Below are positions 1 to 8,376 of a stretch of 64,000 bases of DNA, in pieces. Each line of letters begins with the position of its first letter. Position 1 is the first letter of the stretch. The translations under genes and the position numbers were made by a program. The notes below the pieces were generated by a model, which worked only from the letters and a program-made list of their open reading frames with translations, was not told the DNA's origin and did no database searches. The stretch is taken from NCBI RefSeq assembly GCF_002149015.1, contig NZ_NGFO01000012.1, forward strand, positions 90,501 through 154,500, read 5' to 3'. Source of the DNA: Gordonia lacunae. GTDB lineage: Bacteria; Actinomycetota; Actinomycetes; Mycobacteriales; Mycobacteriaceae.

Positions 1-1146
1 GCCGATCCCGCTCGACCCTCCGGTGATGAGGATGTTCTTGCCGACGAGCGGCCCGCGCGGATCGGCGCGACGGTTGCGCGACCGGTCGAGGTGTCGCGAC
101 CAGTAGGTCCACAGGCGCGGAGCGTATTCGGCGAAGTCGGGCACGGTGATGCCGAGGTCGTGCAGAACCGCGACGGTGGTGTCGGCGCGGAAGTCGACCG
201 GGATCGTCACCGCATCGAGCAGTGCCCCGGGGATCCCCTGCTGAGCGGCGACGAGGTTGCGTCCGACACGCGCGATCCCCATGCCGGACAACGCCATCAC
301 GGGTTCCACCGCCGACCGCGGGATGGCGTCGAAGCCGCGCGGGGCGCGGAAGGCCGGTGCCAGGGCGTTGTACATCTCGGTGGTCGTGAGCGACTTCGGG
401 TCGCTGAGATGGAACACCAGTCCGCTGCGGGTGGGATTGACGCCGATGAGTGCCACCATCGCGTCGGCGACGTAGTCGACGGGCACGATGTTCAGCGTGC
501 CCAGGTCGGGCATCGGCAGCCGCAGAACCGAGGGCAATCGGCCGAGCGCTCCCAGATGGCCGAAGAAGTAGTAGGGACCGTCGATCTTGTCCATCTCGCC
601 GGTACGCGAGTCACCGACCACGATCGACGGCCGGTAGACGCGCCAACGGAGTCCCTCACGTTCACGGACCACGCGCTCGGCCTCGAACTTGGTGCGGTGA
701 TAGGCGGTCGGGAATCCCTGTCCGACTTCGAAGTCCATCTCGGTGAAGCGTCCACGGTGGTCACCGGCCACGGCGATCGAGGAGACGTGGTGGAACAGCG
801 CATCGTGTGCGATCGCGAAGTCGGCGGCGCGCGAGGTCCCGACCACGTTGGCGGCACGCTGGGACTCCGCGTCGGCGGCCATGTCGTAGATCGCGGCGAG
901 GTGGATGACATGGTCGATCGCGGGGACCGCGTCGGGTGCGATGCCGAGTCCGGGCGCGGTCAGGTCGCCGACCACGGGTGTCACGCGGTCACCGGCGCCG
1001 AGGTCGTCGAGCATCGCGACGAAGGCCGCGCGCGACGACTCGCGTACCAGTGCGTGGATCGTGTCGTCGGGAGAGGCTGTCAGGAGACGGTCGAGAACGC
1101 GTCGTCCGATGAATCCGCTGCCCCCGGTGATGAAGTAGCTCGTCAT
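1..1146 (-). CDS. Two-domain SDR / acyl-CoA reductase, AcrA1-like (partial, C-terminus beyond window)
   Basis: The reading frame opens with ATG at 1146 and is still open at base 1 (382 codons). It starts with a Rossmann nucleotide-binding motif (ITGGSGFIG, about residues 6-14). A YxxxK pair (AYHRTK) typical of extended SDR/fatty acyl-CoA reductases lies about two fifths of the way in. The last visible residues, KNILITGGSSGIG, are the Rossmann motif of a second, classical SDR domain. An extended SDR followed by a classical SDR is the layout of mycobacterial AcrA1 (Rv3391), annotated as a multifunctional acyl-CoA reductase of lipid or wax metabolism. The frame and both motifs are seen; the substrate is inferred. 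Another double-SDR lipid reductase is possible. Confidence 0.75.
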   Translation of the reverse strand, partial: MTSYFITGGSGFIGRRVLDRLLTASPDDTIHALVRESSRAAFVAMLDDLGAGDRVTPVVGDLTAPGLGIAPDAVPAIDHVIHLAAIYDMAADAESQRAANVVGTSRAADFAIAHDALFHHVSSIAVAGDHRGRFTEMDFEVGQGFPTAYHRTKFEAERVVREREGLRWRVYRPSIVVGDSRTGEMDKIDGPYYFFGHLGALGRLPSVLRLPMPDLGTLNIVPVDYVADAMVALIGVNPTRSGLVFHLSDPKSLTTTEMYNALAPAFRAPRGFDAIPRSAVEPVMALSGMGIARVGRNLVAAQQGIPGALLDAVTIPVDFRADTTVAVLHDLGITVPDFAEYAPRLWTYWSRHLDRSRNRRADPRGPLVGKNILITGGSSGIG

Positions 1147-1282
1147 GTGAGAGATCCCATCAGATGGGCGGGCCGACGGCCCGCTGGCTGTCCGCGCCCC
1201 GCGGGCCGCGGATCTGTCTGGTACTCAGAGTGACACTAACTTGCGGTGATGGCAACGACTACGCGCCTCGGCGTCGCGCACC

Positions 1283-1387
1283 CGAATGCGTCGACCGTGC
1301 GTCTCATTCCGTCGACTGTGCACCCGATCGCGTCGACTGTGCGCCCGAATGCGTCGATTGTGCGCCCGATCGCGTCGACTGTGCACC
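1283..1387. repeat. 21-bp tandem repeat, five copies, across the ctpJ stop codon
   Basis: Five 21-bp units run head to tail (1283-1303, 1304-1324, 1325-1345, 1346-1366, 1367-1387), each with a GTCGA core that is GTCGAC in most copies. Read on the minus strand, each unit encodes GAQST plus two residues. Three full units and most of a fourth form the tail of CtpJ. The stop codon falls inside the 1304-1324 unit, and one diverged unit lies beyond it. The period is a multiple of three, so copy-number change keeps frame. Confidence 0.85.
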
Positions 1388-3313
1388 CCGATCACCCGAC
1401 CAGGCCGACCGCCGGAGCAGGCGGGCGCCGTTGAGGGCGACGAGCACGGTAGAGCCCTCGTGGCCGGCGACGGCCAGCGGAAGGGGCAGGGTTCCGATCA
1501 GATCCCAGGTCACGAGGGTGACGATCACCGTGGCGGCGATGCAGAGGTTGGCGATCACGTAACGGCGTGCCAGGCGCGACAACCGGATCAGGGCGGCGAC
1601 CGCGGTGAGATCGTCGCGCACGATGATCGCGTCAGCCGTTTGAACTGCGAGATCGGCCCCCCGGCGGCCCATCGCGACGCCGGTCCCGGCTGCCATGAGC
1701 GCCGGTGCGTCGTTGATCCCGTCGCCGACCACCAGCACGTGCCCGCCCGCCTCGGCGACGACCCGGACCTTGTCCTCCGGCAGCAGGTCGGCGTGTACGT
1801 CGTCGATGCCGGTCCGAGCGGCGACATCGGTCGCGACCGACGGACGGTCGCCGGTCAGCAGCAGGACCGGACCCGACGTGACGTCGCCGATCAGACGTAC
1901 CGCTTCGGCCGCATCGTCCCGGAGGCGGTCGACGAGCTCGATCCGGCCGATCTCCCGGTCGTCGACGAGCACGCCGACCACGGTGCCGGTCGAGTCGGCG
2001 AGGGTGCGCTCGACGGTGACCCGGCGTCCACCGACCGTGCCGGTCACGCCGCGCCCGGGCAGTGCCCGGAAGTCGTCGACCGCAGCGACGTCCAGCCCCC
2101 GGTCGGCCGCGGCCGTCACGATCGCGCGACCCAGCGGGTGCTCGCTGGGGTGCTCGACCGCTGCGGCGAGCGCCAGCACCTCCGACGGCTCGCGACCACC
2201 GAGTGCCGTCACGTCGACGACCTGCGGACGCCCCTCGGTCAGGGTGCCGGTCTTGTCGAAGGCGACGACGGACGTGCGTCCGACCGACTCCATCACCGCG
2301 GCGGATTTGACCAGGACGCCGTGGCGACCCGCGTTGGCGATCGACGCCAGCAACGGCGGCATCGTCGACAGGACCACGGCGCAGGGTGAGGCCACGATCA
2401 TGAACACGATGGCTCGCAGGAGTGCCTCGTCGAAGGTGCTGTCGAACAACACCATCGGGATACCCAGTACCAGTAGCGTGGCGACCACGACGATGACGGA
2501 GTACGCCTGCTCGACCTTCTCCAGGAAGAGCTGGGTCGGTGCCTTCGTCTCGGAGGCCTCGGCGACGAGTGTCGCGATGCGGGCGATGACCGATTCCGAC
2601 GCCGGTCGGGCGACCTCGACGATCAGGGCGCCGGTGCCGTTGACGGTGCCGGACAGCACGTCGTCGCCTGTTTCGCGCACGACGGGGACCGACTCGCCGG
2701 TCACCGCCTGCTGGTCGACCTCGCTCCGGCCTCGCCGAACCACTCCGTCGGCGCCGATGCGTTCGCCGGGGCGGACGAGGATGCGCTGCCCGACTTCGAG
2801 GTCGCGACAGTCGATCTCGCGTGTCGTGCCGTCGGCTGCGGAGAGGGTGGCCCGCTCGGGGGCCAGTCCGAGCAGGGCGGTCACCGAGTCCGCGGTGCGC
2901 TGGGTGACGACGACCTCCAGTGCACCCGAGGTCGCGAAGATCACGATCAGCAGCGCACCGTCGAAGACCTGTCCGATCGACGCGGCCGCGATGGCGGCGA
3001 CGATCATCAGCAGATCGACGTCGAGTCGTCGTTGCCGCAGTTCCTGCAGGCCGGACCGGGTCGGTTCCCATCCGCCGCTCAGGTAGCACGCGAGATACGC
3101 GGTCCACCAGGACCATTCGGGTGCGTCGCAGAGTTGGAGCAACCACCCCGCGAGGAACAGTGCCAGTGCGATGCCCGCCCAGCGCACCTCGGGCAGCCGG
3201 AGCCCGGTCCGCAAGATCGACGGTGGGGCGGCGTTCGCGCGTTCGGTTCTTCGTGTCCGTGTGGCGTGGGCTGCCGCCCGTTCCGTCGTCTCGGTCGCCT
3301 CCGCCGTGCCCAT
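1304..3313 (-). CDS. ctpJ: Co/Ni (P1B4-type) metal-efflux P-type ATPase, CtpJ-like
   Basis: Membrane P-type ATPase of 669 aa that exports divalent cations, likely Ni2+/Co2+. Visible motifs are the actuator TGES, the SPC metal-site motif in a membrane helix (about residue 310), the phosphorylated Asp in DKTGT (about 352), GDGINDAPAL, and HEGST near residue 618. The SPC plus HEGS/T pair marks subgroup P1B-4. No N-terminal CxxC metal-binding domain is present, as is usual for this subgroup. ATG 3313 is preferred over the in-frame ATG 3361 because GGGAG lies 5 nt upstream and the extra residues look non-coding. It diverges from nmtR, as in M. tuberculosis (ctpJ/nmtR). The C-terminal tail is a GAQST repeat made by a 21-bp tandem repeat. 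Confidence 0.9.
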   Translation of the reverse strand: MGTAEATETTERAAAHATRTRRTERANAAPPSILRTGLRLPEVRWAGIALALFLAGWLLQLCDAPEWSWWTAYLACYLSGGWEPTRSGLQELRQRRLDVDLLMIVAAIAAASIGQVFDGALLIVIFATSGALEVVVTQRTADSVTALLGLAPERATLSAADGTTREIDCRDLEVGQRILVRPGERIGADGVVRRGRSEVDQQAVTGESVPVVRETGDDVLSGTVNGTGALIVEVARPASESVIARIATLVAEASETKAPTQLFLEKVEQAYSVIVVVATLLVLGIPMVLFDSTFDEALLRAIVFMIVASPCAVVLSTMPPLLASIANAGRHGVLVKSAAVMESVGRTSVVAFDKTGTLTEGRPQVVDVTALGGREPSEVLALAAAVEHPSEHPLGRAIVTAAADRGLDVAAVDDFRALPGRGVTGTVGGRRVTVERTLADSTGTVVGVLVDDREIGRIELVDRLRDDAAEAVRLIGDVTSGPVLLLTGDRPSVATDVAARTGIDDVHADLLPEDKVRVVAEAGGHVLVVGDGINDAPALMAAGTGVAMGRRGADLAVQTADAIIVRDDLTAVAALIRLSRLARRYVIANLCIAATVIVTLVTWDLIGTLPLPLAVAGHEGSTVLVALNGARLLRRSAWSGDRGAQSTRSGAQSTHSGAQSTRSGAQSTE

Positions 3314-3358
3314 CGCGTCTCCCGTCTGCCGTGACCGTCGCTGTCGACAGTAACAGTT

Positions 3359-3380
3359 CATATGAAGAGGTTTTCATGTG
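3359..3380. promoter_or_regulatory. Candidate NmtR operator (ArsR-type palindrome)
   Basis: CATATGAA (3359-3366) and TTCATGTG (3373-3380) form an inverted repeat with one mismatch across 6 bp. The core is TGAA-N6-TTCA, the usual ArsR/SmtB operator half-site arrangement. It lies between the divergent ctpJ and nmtR starts, so one dimer could repress both. Confidence 0.75.
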
Positions 3381-3406
3381 ATGTCGAGCCGGTAGCATCT
3401 CGCTGC

Positions 3407-3769
3407 ATGGGACACGGCATCGACGAGGGGATGCGGCCGGCTGCGCGGCTCGACCCGGAATCGGCCGCGCACGTCGCCACCACGCTGCAGGCGCTGGCGA
3501 CCCCGAGCCGACTGCTCATCCTCACCGAACTGCGCTCCGGTCCGCGTTCGGTCACCGACCTCGCCGACGCCGTCGGTATGGAGCAGTCAGCCGTCTCCCA
3601 TCAGCTCCGGTTGCTCCGCAATCTCGGGTTGGTCACCGGCACGCGGTCCGGCCGGTCGGTCAGTTACAGCCTGTACGACAGTCATGTGGCCCAACTCCTC
3701 GACGAGGCGGTCTACCACAGCGAACACCTGCGTCTCGGGCTCGCCGAGCGTCCGCAATCGGCGGGCTGA
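3407..3769 (+). CDS. nmtR: Nickel/cobalt-sensing ArsR-family repressor NmtR
   Basis: A 120-aa winged-helix metal-responsive repressor. It retains the metal ligands described for M. tuberculosis NmtR at the same positions: D91 and H93 (YDSHV) and H104 and H107 (YHSEH), plus the N-terminal Gly2-His3. One further His of the M. tuberculosis tail (H109) is Arg here. The recognition helix region reads EQSAVSHQLRLLRNLGLV. ATG 3407 gives the MGHG N-terminus known for NmtR. The upstream ATG at 3362 lies inside the operator and would add 15 residues. Metal binding should release the protein from the operator at 3359-3380 and induce ctpJ. Confidence 0.93.
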   Translation: MGHGIDEGMRPAARLDPESAAHVATTLQALATPSRLLILTELRSGPRSVTDLADAVGMEQSAVSHQLRLLRNLGLVTGTRSGRSVSYSLYDSHVAQLLDEAVYHSEHLRLGLAERPQSAG

Positions 3770-3875
3770 TCCGGCGGCGCCCGATCCGGTGCCACAATGC
3801 TCTCCAGCGCCAGGTGTGGTCTCGACGGCTCGCCCGGAATGCACCTGCGGCAGTCGACGAACCGAAAGGCATCGC

Positions 3876-4676
3876 ATGAGCAGTGATCGAACGGACACGC
3901 CCGGAGAGCCGCCGCTGCTGATCGAACACTCCGGACGGGTGCGCACGCTGGTTCTCAACCGTCCGGAGGTCCGGAATGCGCTCAGTTCCGGCCTGATCGA
4001 CGCTCTCCGTACCGAGTTGGCGAACGCGGGTCGCGCCGACGACGTCGACGTGGTCATCCTCACCGGTGCGGGGTCGGCGTTCTGCGCCGGGCTGGATCTG
4101 GCCGAGTTGGGCTCGTCGACCGAGAGCGCTCGACTACTCGATCATGCGGACGTGCCCGTCGGGCATCCGTGGCGTCCGATCCCGAAGCCGATCATCGGCG
4201 CTGTCAACGGCGTCGCCGCCACCGGTGGCCTAGAGCTCGCCCTCGCGTGTGACGTCCTGATCGCGTCCGACCGGGCCCGCTTCGTGGACACCCATTCGCG
4301 GGTCGGGGTCTTGCCGGGCTGGGGTCTGACATCCCGATTGCCGGAGGCGGTCGGCCGAGGTTTCGCCCGACGCATGAGCTTGTCCGGGGAGTTCGTCGAT
4401 GCGGAGACGGCGCTGCGGGTCGGTTTGGTGACCGAGGTGGTGGCCCACGATCGGCTGATGGCCTCGGCGATGGATCTCGCGATGTCCATCGCCGGGAGTG
4501 ACCAGCTCGCGGTACGGACCATGCTCGACTCGTATCGGCGTGCCGAGCAGCATCTCGTCGGCCCCGCGCTCGACGCGGAGAAGGACACGTCGGTCCAGTG
4601 GATGGCAGATTTCGACCCCGCCCGGGTGGCCGATCGTCGGTCCGGCATCGTCGAGCGGGGCCGGGCCGGCAGGTGA
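3876..4676 (+). CDS. Enoyl-CoA hydratase/isomerase (crotonase fold)
   Basis: A 266-aa crotonase-superfamily protein. Seen are RPEVRNALS near residue 28, the oxyanion-hole segment GSAFCAGLDL (about 65-75), and AVNGVAATGGLELALACD with the second oxyanion Gly. The usual catalytic Glu region reads HSRVGVLPGWGLTSRLPEAVG. It probably hydrates or isomerises an acyl-CoA; the substrate cannot be told from sequence. ATG 3876 has GAAAGG 7 nt upstream. It lies 106 bp after nmtR on the same strand and just before the SOS box of dnaE2, and I see no functional link to either. Confidence 0.85.
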   Translation: MSSDRTDTPGEPPLLIEHSGRVRTLVLNRPEVRNALSSGLIDALRTELANAGRADDVDVVILTGAGSAFCAGLDLAELGSSTESARLLDHADVPVGHPWRPIPKPIIGAVNGVAATGGLELALACDVLIASDRARFVDTHSRVGVLPGWGLTSRLPEAVGRGFARRMSLSGEFVDAETALRVGLVTEVVAHDRLMASAMDLAMSIAGSDQLAVRTMLDSYRRAEQHLVGPALDAEKDTSVQWMADFDPARVADRRSGIVERGRAGR

Positions 4677-4706
4677 ATCGGCCCCGGGGCCACTCCCGCT
4701 GTCGTG

Positions 4707-4722
4707 TCGAACTAATGTTCGA
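4707..4722. promoter_or_regulatory. SOS box (LexA operator) of dnaE2
   Basis: TCGAACTAATGTTCGA is a perfect match to the mycobacterial LexA consensus TCGAAC-N4-GTTCGA. It ends 12 bp before the GTG start of dnaE2, so LexA binding should cover the promoter and the gene should respond to DNA damage. Confidence 0.95.
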
Positions 4723-4734
4723 TACGCTTGCTGT

Positions 4735-7700
4735 GTGGGCTGGGATCAAGGACCACCGACGTGGTCGGAGATGGAGCGGGTGCTCGCGGGTCGGGCGCCC
4801 GGCAGTGCCGACCGGCCCGGCACCGAATTCGGTCCCGATCTCAGTGAATGGGCGCCGTTCCCCGGCGACGGCGGAGACAGCCCGGCCTGGTCGCGCAAGC
4901 GCGGGGCCTACCAGGCCGAGGACATCTCCCGTGGCACCTCGGCGGTGCCCTACGCCGAACTCCACGCGCACAGTTCGTACAGCTTTCTCGACGGCGCGTC
5001 GATGCCGGAGGAGCTGGTCGAGGAAGCACAACGACTCGGTCTCCGTGCCCTCGCCGTCACCGATCACGACGGGTTCTACGGCATCGTGCGCTTCGCCGAG
5101 GCGGCCCGCGAGTTCGAGATGCCGACGGTTTTCGGTGCCGAGCTGTCGCTGGAGCCCGACGTCGCGCGGACCGGCCAGAACGATCCGCCGGGGGAGCATC
5201 TGCTGGTCCTCGCCCGGGATGGCGAGGGCTACCGACGCCTGTCGCGGACCATCGCCGACGCGCACATGGTCGCGGGTGAGAAGGGGCTGCTGCGCTACGA
5301 CCGCGAAGCCCTGGCCGGTGCCGGCGGCGGACACTGGCTCATCCTCACCGGTTGCCGGAAGGGCGCTCTCCGTCGTTCCCTCGATCGCGGCGGCGTCCCG
5401 GCCGCCGAGCAGGCCCTGCGGGAACTGATCGAGACCTACGGGCACGACAACGTCGTCGTGGAACTGACCGCGCAGGGCATGGCCGACGACGACGAACGCA
5501 ACGCGGTGCTCGCCGGCCTCGCCGCCGACGCGGGGGTGCCGACCGTGGCCACCACCGGCGCCCACTTCGCCGCACCCCGACGCCGGCGGCTGGCGATGGC
5601 GATGGCCGCCGTCCGGGCTCGCACCGACATCGACACCATCGCCGGGTGGATGCCCGGGGTCGCCGGAGCGCATCTGCGCAGCGGTGACGAGATGGCCCGG
5701 CTGCTGCCCGCGCATCCCGACGCCATCGACAACGCCGTGGGCATCGCCGCGGACTGCGCATTCCATCTCGGTCTCATCGCGCCGCAGTTGCCGCCGTTCG
5801 ATGTCCCCGACGGGTACACCGAGGCGAGCTGGCTGCGCGAACTCACCATGACCCGCGCACGACGCCGGTACGGCACCCCGGCCGAACATCCGCAGGCCTA
5901 CCGGCAGATCGAGCACGAGCTCGCGATCATCGAGACGCTCACCTTTCCCGGCTACTTCCTGGTGGTCGCCGACATCGTCGACTACTGCAAGGACAACGAC
6001 ATCCTGTGTCAGGGCCGGGGGAGTGCGGCGAACTCGGCCGTCTGTTACGCCCTGGGGATCACCAACGTCGACCCGGTCGCCAACACACTGCTCTTCGAAC
6101 GGTTCCTGGCCCCCGAGCGCGACGGTCCGCCGGACATCGACATCGACATCGAATCGGACCGACGCGAGGAGGCCATCCAGTACGTCTACCGCCGCTACAC
6201 CCGGGCCCGCAGCGCGCAGGTCGCCAACGTCATCACCTACCGGGGGAAGTCGGCGATCCGGGACATGGCCCGGGCGCTCGGGTACGCGCCCGGTCAGCAG
6301 GATGCCTGGGCCAAGATGCCCGACACCGCTCCCGCCGACGTCGCCGAGCTGGCCGGTGAGATCCTCGGTATGCCAAGGCATCTGGGCATCCACTCGGGAG
6401 GCATGGTGATCTGCGACCGGCCGATCGCCGATGTCTGCCCCACCGAGTGGGCGCGGATGGAGAACCGCAGCGTGCTGCAGTGGGACAAGGACGACTGTGC
6501 TGCCATCGGGCTGGTCAAGTTCGACATGCTGGGTCTCGGCATGCTCTCCGCGCTGCACTATGCGATCGACCTGGTCGCCGAACACAAGGGCATCGACGTC
6601 GACCTCGCCACCCTCGACCTCGGCGAACCCGCCGTCTACGAGATGCTCTGCCGCGCAGACTCGGTCGGCGTGTTCCAGGTGGAGTCCCGTGCGCAGATGG
6701 CCACACTCCCGCGGTTGAAACCGCGCTGCTTCTACGATCTCGTCGTCGAGGTGGCCCTGATCCGGCCCGGCCCCATCCAGGGCGGCTCGGTGCATCCGTT
6801 CATCAAGCGGCGCAACGGGGAAGAGGCGGTGACGGTCGAGCATCCGTCGATGAGCAAGGCACTCGAACGCACCCTGGGAGTGCCGCTGTTCCAGGAGCAG
6901 CTGATGCAGCTGGCCGTCGACGTGGCCGGATTCGACGCCTCCGAGGCCGATCAGTTACGCCGGGCGATGGGGTCCAAACGGTCGCCGGAGAAGATGGAAC
7001 GTCTGCGGCAACGCTTCTATGAGGGCATGGAGAACCTGCACGGCATCACCGGGGACACCGCCGACCGGATCTTCGAGAAGATGGCGGCCTTCGCCAATTT
7101 CGGTTTCCCGGAGAGTCACTCGCAGAGCTTCGCGTCACTGGTGTTCTACTCGTCGTGGTTCAAGCTGCACCATCCGGCGGCATTCTGCGCCGCGTTGCTG
7201 CGCGCCCAGCCGATGGGTTTCTACTCGCCGCAGACCCTGGTGGCCGACGCCCGGCGGCACGGTGTCGCAATCCATCGTCCCGACATCAATGCCTCCCTCG
7301 CGCACGCCACCCTGGAGAACGAGGGACTCGACGTCCGGCTGGGACTCGACGGGGTGCGTGGGATCGGGGAGGATGCGGCGCAGCGCATCGTCGAACGGCG
7401 GTCCGACGGCCCGTACCTCGACATCACCGATCTCTCCCGCCGCGCCCGGCTGACGACGAAGGAACTCGAGGGGCTCGCCGGTGCCGGTGCCTTCGACGGG
7501 TTCGGTCTCAGCCGGCGCCAGGCCCTGTGGGAGGCGGGAGCCGCCGCGACGGTCCGCGACGACCAGCTGGCCCTGGAGTCGGCGCAGGCGACCCCCACCC
7601 TCCCGGGACTGTCCGACGTCGAACTCGCGGCCACCGACGCCTGGGCCACCGGGATCACACCCACGTCGTATCCGACGCAGTTCCTGCGTCCCCGGCTCGA

Positions 7701-8022
7701 CGCGATGGGTGTCCTGGCCGCCGACCGGCTCCTGTCGGTGCCCGACGGTTCGCAGGTGCTGATCGGTGGTGCGGTGACCCACCGTCAACGACCCGCCACC
7801 GCATCCGGGGTGACCTTCATCAACCTCGAGGACGAGACCGGAATGGTCAACGTGGTGTGTTCGGTCGGCCTGTGGGCGCGGTACCGTGTACTCGCGCAGA
7901 CGGCGCCCGCACTGCTGGTCCGCGGACGGGTGCAGAACGCCGAGGGTGCTGTGACGGTCGTCGCAGATCGTCTGCAACGCATGGATCTTCGGGTCGGAAG
8001 CAGATCCAGGGACTGGCAGTAG
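4735..8022 (+). CDS. dnaE2: Error-prone DNA polymerase DnaE2
   Basis: A 1095-aa C-family DNA polymerase for damage-induced mutagenic translesion synthesis. It has an N-terminal PHP domain (HAHSSYSFLDGAS, then DHDGFYG), the catalytic motif PDIDIDIES (about residues 465-473), and FQVESRAQM and KMAAFANFGFPESHS of the finger region. A C-terminal OB fold follows (VLIGGAVTHRQRP.., FINLEDETGMVNVV). The length fits DnaE2 rather than the longer replicative DnaE1. GTG 4735 yields GWDQGPPTWSEMERVL, matching the mycobacterial DnaE2 N-terminus; no Shine-Dalgarno sequence is visible, so a near-leaderless transcript is possible. Control is by the SOS box at 4707. The usual partners imuA' and imuB are not in this window. 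Confidence 0.96.
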   Translation: MGWDQGPPTWSEMERVLAGRAPGSADRPGTEFGPDLSEWAPFPGDGGDSPAWSRKRGAYQAEDISRGTSAVPYAELHAHSSYSFLDGASMPEELVEEAQRLGLRALAVTDHDGFYGIVRFAEAAREFEMPTVFGAELSLEPDVARTGQNDPPGEHLLVLARDGEGYRRLSRTIADAHMVAGEKGLLRYDREALAGAGGGHWLILTGCRKGALRRSLDRGGVPAAEQALRELIETYGHDNVVVELTAQGMADDDERNAVLAGLAADAGVPTVATTGAHFAAPRRRRLAMAMAAVRARTDIDTIAGWMPGVAGAHLRSGDEMARLLPAHPDAIDNAVGIAADCAFHLGLIAPQLPPFDVPDGYTEASWLRELTMTRARRRYGTPAEHPQAYRQIEHELAIIETLTFPGYFLVVADIVDYCKDNDILCQGRGSAANSAVCYALGITNVDPVANTLLFERFLAPERDGPPDIDIDIESDRREEAIQYVYRRYTRARSAQVANVITYRGKSAIRDMARALGYAPGQQDAWAKMPDTAPADVAELAGEILGMPRHLGIHSGGMVICDRPIADVCPTEWARMENRSVLQWDKDDCAAIGLVKFDMLGLGMLSALHYAIDLVAEHKGIDVDLATLDLGEPAVYEMLCRADSVGVFQVESRAQMATLPRLKPRCFYDLVVEVALIRPGPIQGGSVHPFIKRRNGEEAVTVEHPSMSKALERTLGVPLFQEQLMQLAVDVAGFDASEADQLRRAMGSKRSPEKMERLRQRFYEGMENLHGITGDTADRIFEKMAAFANFGFPESHSQSFASLVFYSSWFKLHHPAAFCAALLRAQPMGFYSPQTLVADARRHGVAIHRPDINASLAHATLENEGLDVRLGLDGVRGIGEDAAQRIVERRSDGPYLDITDLSRRARLTTKELEGLAGAGAFDGFGLSRRQALWEAGAAATVRDDQLALESAQATPTLPGLSDVELAATDAWATGITPTSYPTQFLRPRLDAMGVLAADRLLSVPDGSQVLIGGAVTHRQRPATASGVTFINLEDETGMVNVVCSVGLWARYRVLAQTAPALLVRGRVQNAEGAVTVVADRLQRMDLRVGSRSRDWQ

Positions 8023-8092
8023 GTCTCGGCCGGGGGGAGTGCCGGGTGTCCGAGACGAGTCGGTGTTCGAGAACAATCAGGGAAAGAAGTCG

Positions 8093-8320
8093 ATGCCGCA
8101 ACAGGTCGTGGTGACCGTCAAACCGAAGAGCAGCAAGGGCCCGTTGGTCGAGACGGGGCCCGACGGCGCGATCACCGTCTACGTCCGTGAGCCCGCCACC
8201 GAGGGCCGGGCGAACAAGGCCGTCTCCGAACTGTTGGCCGCCCACCTCGGCGTTCCCAAGAGCAAGATCGCGCTCATCGGCGGTGCCACCGCGCGCACCA
8301 AGCGCTACCGCGTCGGCTGA
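8093..8320 (+). CDS. DUF167 (YggU-type) small protein
   Basis: A 75-aa protein of the DUF167 fold. Typical segments are VTVKPKSSKGP at the start, ITVYVREPATEGRANKAVSELLAAHL in the middle (the usual family signature PaxGkANxa), and SKIALIGGATARTKRYRV at the end. Its function is not established. ATG 8093 follows GGGAAAGAAG. It lies 70 bp after dnaE2 on the same strand. Confidence 0.88.
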   Translation: MPQQVVVTVKPKSSKGPLVETGPDGAITVYVREPATEGRANKAVSELLAAHLGVPKSKIALIGGATARTKRYRVG

Positions 8321-8333
8321 TCACCTTCTCGTC

Positions 8334-8370
8334 GGTTGAGCCGATTGCCCCGCTGGTTGAGCCGAGTCGA
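8334..8370. repeat. Short direct repeat with GGTTGAGCCGA units
   Basis: GGTTGAGCCGA occurs at 8334-8344 and again at 8355-8365, the second followed by GTCGAAA, in the gap between convergent genes. It looks like a fragment of the GGTTGAGC..GAGTCGAAA type of dispersed intergenic repeat I recall from actinobacterial genomes. That resemblance is from memory. Confidence 0.4.
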
Positions 8371-8376
8371 AATCAC

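Noticed and set aside
1..1233. Plus-strand frames over the first kilobase
   Set aside because: The minus strand carries a continuous SDR protein with two Rossmann motifs; plus frames are shadows.
1221..1240. Short AGTG-A-CACT palindrome upstream of the acrA1-like gene as an operator
   Set aside because: Only 9 bp; too short to separate from chance without other sites.
3362..3406. Extended N-terminus of NmtR from ATG 3362
   Set aside because: It would overlap the operator and remove the conserved MGHG metal-binding start.
4204..6843. Very long minus-strand open frame opposite dnaE2 (879 codons)
   Set aside because: It mirrors the codon structure of dnaE2 and has no recognisable domain; long antisense frames are expected at this GC content.
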